DNA of 5,417 bases. Source: Litoreibacter sp. (GTDB lineage Bacteria > Pseudomonadota > Alphaproteobacteria > Rhodobacterales > Rhodobacteraceae). The DNA is taken from the NCBI GenBank assembly GCA_013042765.1, contig JABDPP010000028.1, positions 1 through 5,417 of the forward strand. The letters are read 5' to 3'. The notes beneath the pieces are model-generated. The model was not told the origin of the DNA. It made no database searches and was given only the letters and a program-made list of their open reading frames with translations. The position numbers were made by a program, and so were the translations under genes. The stretch's first letter is position 1. Each line of letters starts with the position of its first letter. Shown piece after piece: positions 1-5,417 of the stretch.

Positions 1-1896
1 CGCAGCGAAGTTCTCCTCCGCAAGGGCCGGCTTGATCTTTGTTTCGGCCGCTTCCAGCGCGTGAAAGAGCGCCTTTTCCTCCGCATCCTCGGCAAATTTG
101 AGATCCGGGTCGAGTTCGTAGCTGACGCCGTCCTTCTCCTCGGCCTGTGTGAGGATGTTGTTGGCGCGTTTGAAGCCCTGGATCAGGTTCTCGCCATCTT
201 CGGTCATGAGCACTTCGCCCAGTGCCTCGGCCCGTTTGACCAGCAGAGTGAGATCGTCATTTCCGGGCATCGCGATGCAGGCGTCGATCACGTCATGGCG
301 GATACCCCGGTCGCGCAGATAGACCTTCAGACGGTCATGGAAGAAGTCCAGAAGATCCTCGGTGCCAGCCCCCTGATCCGCGCGGGACAGCAGCGCCTTA
401 AGCGGCATCGTAAGGTCATTTTCCAGAACCAAGCGGATCACGCCAAGCGCGGCCCGGCGCAGCGCAAACGGGTCCTTGGAGCCGGTCGGCTTTTCATCGA
501 TCGCCCAGAAGCCTGTCAGCATGTCGATTTTGTCGGCCAATGCGACGGCAACGGAAACAGGCTCCGTCGGCACCGCATCGGACGGGCCAAGCGGGGAATA
601 ATGCCCCTCGCACGCCTCCGGCACGCCGTCGTCATGACCTGCGGCCTGTGCGTAATACTTGCCCATGACCCCCTGCAATTCGGGGAATTCGTAGACCATC
701 TCAGACGCCAGATCAGCCTTGCAGATCCGCGCGGCCTCGGCGGCCACATCGGGTTTGGTGCCGACCACGTTGGCAATCTCGCGCGCCAGCGCTTCGATCC
801 GCGCAATACGGTCAGCCTGCGAGCCCAGCTTGTTGTGGAATGTGACCTCTGTAAGGGGCTTTGCCATGCCCTCGAGACCTACATCATGAACGGCCCGCAA
901 GTCATTCTCCCAAAAGAATTTTGCGTCCGACAAGCGTGCAAACAGAACCTTTTGATTGCCCGCGAGAATTGTCTTGCCGTGATCGGCGGTTTCCATGTTG
1001 GCGACGGTGACGAAACGTTCGATGCGGCCGGTCTTGGGGTCGCGTACCGAGAAGAACTTCTGATGCTCCCGCATGGATGTCTGCAGCACTTCCGGCGGCA
1101 GTTCCAGAAACGCGTCATCAATCTCGCCCAGAAGCACCACCGGCCATTCCACGAGGCCTGCGACCTCCGCCAGAAGGCCCTTGTCCTCGACCACTTCAAG
1201 GCCCTGCGCGAACGCCGCATTGGTCGCGTCGTTCCAGATGTGATCGGCCCGCTCAACAGGGTCGAGAATGACGTGGGAACGCGAGAGCTTTGCCGTGTAA
1301 TCCTCGAAAGAGGTTACAGAAAATGGCTTTGCCGCCAGAAAGCGGTGACCTTCGGAAGTGTCATCGGCCTTTATACCGCCGATCTCAACAGGCACGACCT
1401 GCGCGCCGGTCTCGTCACTCAGGATACACAGGATGCGCTGCAGCGGGCGAACCCATCGCAATGTCCCGGCGCCCCAGCGCATGGATTTGGGCCAGGGGAA
1501 GCTGTGAAGCGTGGCTTCCAACGTCTCGGCTACGATGTCGGATGCCGTGCGGCCCGGCTTTTCGATCACCGCGAACCAGACCTGCCCCTTCTTGTCATCG
1601 CGCGCTTCAAGATCGTCCTGCGAGAGCCCTGTTGACCGCAGGAACCCCTCAAGCGCCTTTTCCGGTGCGTCGGTGCGCGGGCCCTTGCGTTCCTCCCGCA
1701 CGGGTTTGCTCTCTGCAGTCAGGCCATGCACCGTCAGGGTCAAGCGGCGCGGTGTGGAGAAAGCGGCCGCGCCCTCATAGGTGAGACCCGCCTCAACCAG
1801 CCCATCCGTGATCAGGCGCTTCAGATCGGCCGCGGCACGACCCTGCATCCGGGCCGGGATTTCCTCGGAAAACAATTCAATCAACAGATCAGGCAT
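1..1896 (-). CDS. glyS: Glycyl-tRNA synthetase beta subunit (C-terminus cut by window edge)
   Basis: Beta subunit of the cytoplasmic alpha2beta2 glycyl-tRNA synthetase, which ligates glycine to tRNA-Gly; this subunit mainly handles tRNA recognition. The reading frame is open from the ATG at 1896-1894 to base 1, giving 632 codons without a stop. The family is usually about 690-750 residues, so roughly 60-120 C-terminal residues lie to the left, including the end of the anticodon-binding region. Family hallmarks seen: start MPDLLIELFSEEIPARM, STPRRL at 47-52, KSMRWG at 137-142, EGHRFL at 182-187, MREHQKFFSV at 275-284, ALADKIDMLTGFW at 452-464, KDPFALRRAALG at 474-485 and FKRANNIL at 575-582. 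The start lies one base after the stop of the upstream gene (TGA-T-ATG), which implies translational coupling; no strong Shine-Dalgarno is present, only purine-rich AAGAG and GAAAG stretches. A long plus-strand open frame across 61-1635 is an antisense shadow. Confidence 0.97.
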   Translation of the reverse strand, partial: MPDLLIELFSEEIPARMQGRAAADLKRLITDGLVEAGLTYEGAAAFSTPRRLTLTVHGLTAESKPVREERKGPRTDAPEKALEGFLRSTGLSQDDLEARDDKKGQVWFAVIEKPGRTASDIVAETLEATLHSFPWPKSMRWGAGTLRWVRPLQRILCILSDETGAQVVPVEIGGIKADDTSEGHRFLAAKPFSVTSFEDYTAKLSRSHVILDPVERADHIWNDATNAAFAQGLEVVEDKGLLAEVAGLVEWPVVLLGEIDDAFLELPPEVLQTSMREHQKFFSVRDPKTGRIERFVTVANMETADHGKTILAGNQKVLFARLSDAKFFWENDLRAVHDVGLEGMAKPLTEVTFHNKLGSQADRIARIEALAREIANVVGTKPDVAAEAARICKADLASEMVYEFPELQGVMGKYYAQAAGHDDGVPEACEGHYSPLGPSDAVPTEPVSVAVALADKIDMLTGFWAIDEKPTGSKDPFALRRAALGVIRLVLENDLTMPLKALLSRADQGAGTEDLLDFFHDRLKVYLRDRGIRHDVIDACIAMPGNDDLTLLVKRAEALGEVLMTEDGENLIQGFKRANNILTQAEEKDGVSYELDPDLKFAEDAEEKALFHALEAAETKIKPALAEENFAA

Positions 1897-1897
1897 A

Positions 1898-2443
1898 TCA
1901 GTTGCTTTCGCTCTTGCCGCTTTGGAAGTTTTCTCTTGGCGGGCATTCGGGGCCGACCGCGCTGCCGTCATAGGCTCGCTCGCCGCAATTGTTCAGTTGA
2001 TGCCAGACAAACCCGCGCCCATCGTCGAATATCGCAACGATGCGATCCACGCCATAGGCGATGTTGTTTTGACCGGTAAAGGCAAGCGCGCGGCCATCTG
2101 CCAGCGCATCGCCAATTTCGTCGGCGTCGAAACACTCAAACCAGCCCGGTGCAGTCAGGGGCACCGCGTCATCGCGCAGCTCGTACGTCTCGCTCAGCAT
2201 GGCCTGGCTCATCGGTGTCGTGAAACAGGCCCGAAAGCGGATCGGGGAGGAGGACGCGTCGATCGCCTCGATTTTCTCGGTCAGGATCGTCTCAGGCTCA
2301 CCCGTGGCCACGGAGGTGAGTTGCAGCCGGGCGTTTTCCACGGTGACGGGAGCGTAATAATGGTAGACCTGCAGGTAATAGAGACCGGCCCCGGCAATCA
2401 GGGAGCTCAGGACGATCAATACGACAACAATCCGCCCGGTCAT
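1898..2443 (-). CDS. Small single-pass membrane protein between glyQ and glyS (DUF6446-like)
   Basis: A 181-residue protein of unknown function. Residues 1-3 are followed by a hydrophobic segment at about 4-24 ([20 protein letters not shown]), which looks like an N-terminal membrane anchor or uncleaved signal. The remainder, about 155 residues, would lie in the periplasm. It has four cysteines, at 73, 104, 153 and 167, which could form two disulfides, and aromatic/acidic stretches such as [12 protein letters not shown] at 98-109. I chose the ATG at 2443-2441 because it overlaps the glyQ stop as ATGA, has GGAG three bases upstream, and begins directly with the membrane segment. A longer in-frame start at 2593 would run antisense-like through glyQ and is unlikely. 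From memory this resembles the Rhodobacterales family DUF6446, sometimes mislabelled histidine kinase; no kinase motif is visible. It is the middle gene of the glyQ-glyS operon. Confidence 0.88.
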   Translation of the reverse strand: MTGRIVVVLIVLSSLIAGAGLYYLQVYHYYAPVTVENARLQLTSVATGEPETILTEKIEAIDASSSPIRFRACFTTPMSQAMLSETYELRDDAVPLTAPGWFECFDADEIGDALADGRALAFTGQNNIAYGVDRIVAIFDDGRGFVWHQLNNCGERAYDGSAVGPECPPRENFQSGKSESN

Positions 2444-3381
2444 GCGCTCCAGCCACCCGCTTCGGTTTCGAGAAACGCGTCGGCACAGGCCTTGGCCAGC
2501 GTGCGCACCCGACCAATATAGGCCTGACGTTCCGTGACGGAGATCACCCCGCGCGCGTCGAGCAGGTTGAACAGGTGAGATGCCTTGATGCACTGGTCAT
2601 AGGCGGGATGCGCCATGACAATGCGCCGACCTGTTTTCGGGTCTTCGGCAGGGGCATCGAGGATCCGCAGGCATTCGGCCTCGGCATCTTTGAAGTGTTG
2701 GAACAGCATGTCGGTATCCGCCAGATCGAAATTCCAGCGGCTGTATTCCTGTTCTGTCTGGCGGAAAACATCGCCGTATTTCAGCGCGATCGCCGATTTC
2801 GGATCATTGAATGGCATGTCCATCACGTGGTCGACGCCCAGCACGTACATCGCCAGACGTTCCAGCCCGTAGGTCAGTTCGCCAGAGACAGGTTTGCAGT
2901 CATGGCCGCCAACCTGTTGGAAATAGGTGAACTGCGACACTTCCATTCCATCACACCAAACCTCCCAGCCCAGACCCCAGGCGCCCAGCGTCGGGCTTTC
3001 CCAGTCGTCTTCGACGAACCGGATATCATGCAGCGTCATGTCGATCCCGATCGCCTCAAGCGAACCGAGATAGAGGTTCTGCAGGTCGGGCGGGCTCGGC
3101 TTGATGAGAACCTGATACTGGTAATAGTGCTGCAAACGGTTCGGGTTCTCGCCGTAGCGCCCGTCGGTCGGCCGCCGCGACGGCTGGACATAGGCCGCAG
3201 CCCATGTTTTCGGCCCCAAAGCCCGGAGTGTGGTGGCCGGGTGGAAGGTCCCCGCGCCAACCTCCATGTCATAGGGTTGCATCACCGCGCAGCCCTTCGC
3301 GGCCCAGTAAGACTGGAGCCGCATCAATATGTCTTGAAAACAGCGGGGTTTATCCGCCGCGCTGCCGGGAGTCTCAGCCAT
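2440..3381 (-). CDS. glyQ: Glycyl-tRNA synthetase alpha subunit
   Basis: Catalytic alpha subunit of bacterial-type alpha2beta2 glycyl-tRNA synthetase; it activates glycine with ATP and, with GlyS, charges tRNA-Gly in the cytoplasm. The protein has 313 residues, close to the usual 290-320. The class II aminoacyl-tRNA synthetase fold is evident: [13 protein letters not shown] at 14-26, the glycine-family signature [16 protein letters not shown] at 35-50, motif 2 region [15 protein letters not shown] at 63-77, [16 protein letters not shown] at 82-97, and motif 3 region [14 protein letters not shown] at 167-180. The ATG at 3381-3379 is preferred because GAAGG lies eight bases upstream and homology-like sequence begins soon after. 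An in-frame ATG at 3465 would add 28 unlikely residues and would cover the probable promoter. The stop overlaps the next gene by four bases (ATGA). The gene is first in the operon and divergent from the plus-strand gene at 3535. Confidence 0.98.
   Translation of the reverse strand: MAETPGSAADKPRCFQDILMRLQSYWAAKGCAVMQPYDMEVGAGTFHPATTLRALGPKTWAAAYVQPSRRPTDGRYGENPNRLQHYYQYQVLIKPSPPDLQNLYLGSLEAIGIDMTLHDIRFVEDDWESPTLGAWGLGWEVWCDGMEVSQFTYFQQVGGHDCKPVSGELTYGLERLAMYVLGVDHVMDMPFNDPKSAIALKYGDVFRQTEQEYSRWNFDLADTDMLFQHFKDAEAECLRILDAPAEDPKTGRRIVMAHPAYDQCIKASHLFNLLDARGVISVTERQAYIGRVRTLAKACADAFLETEAGGWSA
2447..2450 (-). promoter_or_regulatory. Ribosome binding site of the small membrane protein, inside glyQ
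   Basis: GGAG sits three bases upstream of the ATG at 2443 and is embedded in the last glyQ codons (Trp-Ser-Ala-stop, TGG AGC GCA TGA). The spacing is short for a normal Shine-Dalgarno, so reinitiation by ribosomes finishing glyQ through the ATGA overlap is probably important. It supports this start over any longer one. Confidence 0.5.
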
Positions 3382-3389
3382 TTTCAACG

Positions 3390-3394
3390 CCTTC
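3390..3394 (-). promoter_or_regulatory. glyQ ribosome binding site
   Basis: GAAGG on the minus strand ends eight bases before the ATG at 3381, which is good Shine-Dalgarno spacing. It decides in favour of the 313-residue GlyQ over a version starting at 3465. Confidence 0.65.
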
Positions 3395-3408
3395 GCTTGG
3401 TCGCGTTC

Positions 3409-3437
3409 TCCATAGGCAACAGGCGCGGGAGGGTCAA
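3409..3437 (-). promoter_or_regulatory. Candidate glyQ operon promoter
   Basis: On the minus strand TTGACC (3437-3432) is followed after exactly 17 bases by TATGGA (3414-3409), preceded by C. The -35 matches five of six consensus bases. The -10 matches only the first three of TATAAT, but CTATNN-type -10 boxes are common in alphaproteobacteria. Transcription would start near 3402 and give a leader of about 20 bases containing the GAAGG ribosome binding site. The leader is too short for a T-box or riboswitch. This is inference from motif and position only. Confidence 0.45.
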
Positions 3438-3453
3438 TTGCCTGACCAGCGCT

Positions 3454-3473
3454 TTTGATGTGCATAAATCAAA
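3454..3473. promoter_or_regulatory. Inverted repeat in the divergent intergenic region
   Basis: A perfect six-base inverted repeat, TTTGAT-N8-ATCAAA, lies between the divergent glyQ and pseudoprotease genes. It is about 60 bases upstream of the proposed glyQ transcription start and about 60-80 bases upstream of the plus-strand start codon. The half-sites resemble those of FNR/CRP-family boxes (TTGAT..ATCAA), but the spacer is eight rather than four bases, so a standard FNR site is not supported. It could be an operator for another dimeric regulator or a chance match. I saw no convincing -35/-10 pair for the plus-strand gene in this 153-base region. Confidence 0.25.
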
Positions 3474-3522
3474 CCGTCTGCTAGAAATATTCGTGTGAAT
3501 ACTGGTTCAACGGGACGTATCT

Positions 3523-3526
3523 GGGG
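3523..3526 (+). promoter_or_regulatory. Ribosome binding site deciding the start at 3535
   Basis: GGGG (in CTGGGG) lies eight bases before the ATG at 3535. An in-frame TTG at 3529 would leave only two bases of spacing, so the ATG is the better start. Confidence 0.55.
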
Positions 3527-3534
3527 TTTTGACT

Positions 3535-5319
3535 ATGTTGCGGAAGTTTATCGGTTTCCTGTTTTCGGCGCTGATCGTGGTCTTGGCGTTTTTGACCTCA
3601 CCTCCAGTCGTGGCACAACAAGCCAGCTGGATCCAGGTTGAAGCTCATCCCAGTCTTGCTGAGGCAGAAGGGCGCGCCCGCGCTTATGGCACGGCTTTTG
3701 GCGACGTGAACGGGTTTCGTATGCGCTCTGGCTGGTATGCGGTGGCGCTCGGGCCCTACGGACCTGCCGAAGCACGCGAGAGACTTCAGGAATTGCGCAT
3801 TGCCGGAGTGATCCCGATCGACTCCTACCTTGCAGATGGTCAGGCCTACGGAACACAGTTCTGGCCCGCCGGGGCCGCTGTCAGCAATGCCGCACCAGCG
3901 CCAACCGAAGGGCTGATCCAAGTCCTTCCGATCCCCCAAACTCAACAACAGCCCTCCGTCGCACCGGTTACGCAAACAACCCAACAGGCCCTGCCACAAG
4001 AGCCTCGTGAAGAAACAAGGGCACAAGCGCGGGCCAATGAAAGTGCACTCAGCGCCGACGAACGCAAAGCGATCCAGATCGCCCTGCAATGGTTCGGTTT
4101 TTACAAGTCCGGCATCGACGGTGCGTTTGGCCCTGGGAGCCGGCGCGCCATGGCGGTCTGGCAGGAAGAAAACCTCTACCCGGCGACGGGCGTTCTGACC
4201 ACGCGGCAACGCACGACGCTGCTGGACAACTACCAGCGGGCGTTGGCCGCCCTCGGCCTTGAGGAGGTCCGCGAAGAGACCGCCGGAATTGAGATCACCA
4301 TGCCCGGTGCATTGGTCGAGTTCGAAAAATACAACTACCCGTTCGTGCATTACGCGCCCAAGGATGATAGCGGCGTCCGGATCCTGCTGATCAGCCAGCC
4401 CGGCGATACGGCACGGCTCACAGCCCTCTACAATGTAATGAAAACGCTGCAGATCGTGCCGCCGACGGGAAGCCGCTCGCTCAAGAGTCGCGAATTTACC
4501 CTTACCGGGCAAGATGATACACTTCATTCTTACAGTTACGCGCGCCAGCAGACCGGCATGATCAAGGGGTTCACTCTCGCCTACCCGCCTGAGAAAGCGG
4601 GGGAGATGAAAAAGGTCATCGAGGTGATGCAGCGCACATTGACCAGCCGCGACGCCGCGTTGAGCGAAGAGATGTCACAAACCGATGCGCAATCGCTGGA
4701 CCTTCTCTCCGGGCTCGAGCTGCGCAAACCGACATCCGTCCGCAGCGGGTTCTTCGTCAACAGCTCCGGCGCGGTTCTGACCAGCGCCGAGAGCCTCGAC
4801 AGCTGCGCACGGATCACCTTCGGCGACGATCAGGAAGCGGAGATCGGCGCACGCAATGGTCACCTTGCGGTGCTGAAACCCAAAACGAGCCTTGCGCCAC
4901 TGGGATATGCCCGGTTCGCGTCCGGCGTCGGGCGGCTGCGCTCTGACGTGACGGTTGCGGGATATTCCTATGGCGGCAAACTGCCCGCTCCGACAATGAC
5001 CTTTGGCACGCTTGCAGATATCCGTGGTCTGCAGGGGGAGGAAGACCTGCAGAGGCTCGAGATCGCAACCTTGGGCGGTGATGTGGGTGGACCGGTGCTC
5101 GATATGTCCGGCGCGGTCACGGGGCTGGTCCTGCCGGACCGGCAGGCCAGCAGGACGCTGCCCGATGGGGTTGCCTTGTCGGCCCGGCCCGAACCGGTGC
5201 TGGATTTCCTCAAGAGCAACGGAGTTGCGGTCAGTCTTGCCGAGGAGCGCGCCGAGGTTGGTCCGGAAGAAGTCGCCTCACGCGCCTCGGATATGACCGT
5301 TCTGGTAAACTGCTGGTGA
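3535..5319 (+). CDS. Exported SPOR / peptidoglycan-binding protein with a trypsin-like domain lacking the catalytic triad
   Basis: A 594-residue envelope protein. Domains in order: signal peptide 1-28 (MLRK, hydrophobic 5-20, probable cleavage after VVA at 27); SPOR-like domain about 31-101 (SWIQVEAHPSLAEAEGRARA, then SGWYAVALGPYGPAEA), a fold that usually binds denuded glycan strands; Pro/Gln-rich linker about 112-170; PG_binding_1 domain about 172-230 with GIDGAFGPGSRRAMAVWQ at 193-210; unassigned middle domain about 250-375; trypsin-like domain about 398-565. In that last domain the usual TxxHV, DLALLK and GNSGGP motifs read LTSAESL (Glu419), GHLAVLK (His443) and GDVGGP (Val517), so His, Asp and Ser are all replaced and proteolysis is unlikely. 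Only two cysteines exist (424 and 593), a possible disulfide. The protein was probably exported to the periplasm. Databases would likely label it serine protease; I think pseudoprotease is more accurate. It is monocistronic here, divergent from glyQ. Confidence 0.93.
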   Translation: MLRKFIGFLFSALIVVLAFLTSPPVVAQQASWIQVEAHPSLAEAEGRARAYGTAFGDVNGFRMRSGWYAVALGPYGPAEARERLQELRIAGVIPIDSYLADGQAYGTQFWPAGAAVSNAAPAPTEGLIQVLPIPQTQQQPSVAPVTQTTQQALPQEPREETRAQARANESALSADERKAIQIALQWFGFYKSGIDGAFGPGSRRAMAVWQEENLYPATGVLTTRQRTTLLDNYQRALAALGLEEVREETAGIEITMPGALVEFEKYNYPFVHYAPKDDSGVRILLISQPGDTARLTALYNVMKTLQIVPPTGSRSLKSREFTLTGQDDTLHSYSYARQQTGMIKGFTLAYPPEKAGEMKKVIEVMQRTLTSRDAALSEEMSQTDAQSLDLLSGLELRKPTSVRSGFFVNSSGAVLTSAESLDSCARITFGDDQEAEIGARNGHLAVLKPKTSLAPLGYARFASGVGRLRSDVTVAGYSYGGKLPAPTMTFGTLADIRGLQGEEDLQRLEIATLGGDVGGPVLDMSGAVTGLVLPDRQASRTLPDGVALSARPEPVLDFLKSNGVAVSLAEERAEVGPEEVASRASDMTVLVNCW

Positions 5320-5335
5320 CGCGTTCGACTTTGGC

Positions 5336-5417
5336 CTAGCTGGCGCTGGTCTCTGGCGTCACATGGATCAGGGTCGGGCCGTTTGCTTCAAGCGCAGCAG
5401 TAACCGCGGCCCGGAAC
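5336..5417 (-). CDS. C-terminal end of a probable thiamine-diphosphate-dependent enzyme (partial)
   Basis: The minus-strand frame entering from the right edge reads FRAAVTAALEANGPTLIHV followed by TPETSAS and a TAG stop at 5338-5336, 26 residues in all. The pattern of a helix ending in AL, then GPTLIHV, is typical of the last strand of the C-terminal TPP-binding domain in acetolactate synthase-like (IlvB family) enzymes. With so little sequence the substrate cannot be named, and other families ending in a similar helix-strand are possible. The gene is convergent with the pseudoprotease gene; their stop codons are separated by only 16 bases. Confidence 0.6.
   Translation of the reverse strand, partial: FRAAVTAALEANGPTLIHVTPETSAS

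Noticed and set aside
61..1635. Plus-strand open frame of 524 codons antisense to glyS
   Set aside because: It lies wholly within the glyS coding region, whose translation shows clear family motifs throughout. The antisense protein is rich in His/Arg/Cys with no recognisable domain, typical of a shadow frame in GC-rich coding DNA.
2444..2593. 50-residue N-terminal extension of the small membrane protein
   Set aside because: It overlaps the conserved end of glyQ, places the membrane segment internally, and lacks the ATGA coupling signal that marks the start at 2443.
3382..3465. 28-residue N-terminal extension of GlyQ from an ATG at 3465
   Set aside because: It would overlap the proposed promoter and ignore the well-spaced GAAGG before 3381. 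The extension does not resemble GlyQ N-termini.
3454..3473. FNR/CRP-type box
   Set aside because: The half-sites TTGAT and ATCAA fit, but they are separated by eight bases instead of four, so it is kept only as an unassigned inverted repeat.
2575..3498. Plus-strand open frame of 307 codons antisense to glyQ
   Set aside because: It mirrors glyQ codon by codon, has no ribosome binding site I can see, and shows no domain features. It is a GC-driven shadow.
3598..4527. Minus-strand open frame of 309 codons antisense to the pseudoprotease gene
   Set aside because: The plus strand here encodes a signal peptide and two recognisable domains. The opposite frame has no family-like motif.
5316..5362. 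Seven-base inverted repeat GTGACGC / GCGTCAC at the convergent gene ends, considered as a terminator
   Set aside because: The loop is 33 bases, there is no T-run on either strand, and both arms lie largely within coding sequence. It is not a credible intrinsic terminator.

Overview
The window looks like chromosomal core DNA from an alphaproteobacterium, most likely of the Rhodobacterales/Roseobacter group. It is GC-rich and tightly packed. It has a split glycyl-tRNA synthetase (separate alpha and beta genes) with a small membrane-protein gene between them. Next to it is a SPOR / peptidoglycan-binding / trypsin-fold protein of a type I associate with that order. The taxonomic call is inferred from gene content and protein character, not from a search.

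Layout: positions 1-3381 hold a minus-strand operon read right to left: glyQ (3381-2440), a small membrane-anchored protein (2443-1898), and glyS (1896 to beyond base 1, C-terminus missing). The joins are an ATGA overlap and a one-base gap, so the three genes are probably co-transcribed and translationally coupled. Positions 3382-3534 are a divergent intergenic region with a plausible glyQ promoter and a short inverted repeat. Positions 3535-5319 (plus strand) encode a 594-residue exported protein: signal peptide, SPOR-like domain, Pro/Gln-rich linker, peptidoglycan-binding domain, an unassigned middle domain and a trypsin-like domain. Positions 5336-5417 (minus strand) hold the last 26 codons of a gene entering from the right, probably a thiamine-diphosphate-dependent enzyme, convergent with the previous gene.

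Functionally, glyQ and glyS supply the two subunits of the alpha2beta2 enzyme that charges tRNA-Gly. The protein encoded between them has no known link to aminoacylation visible in the sequence. The divergent gene appears to be a cell-envelope protein. Its main surprise is that all three positions expected to carry the serine-protease catalytic triad are substituted (Glu, His and Val in place of His, Asp and Ser), so it is probably a pseudoprotease that binds peptidoglycan rather than a working protease.

I saw no mobile element, CRISPR array, tRNA or rRNA gene, and no convincing intrinsic terminator. The most notable items are the pseudoprotease and the conserved-looking membrane protein inserted in the glyQ-glyS operon.
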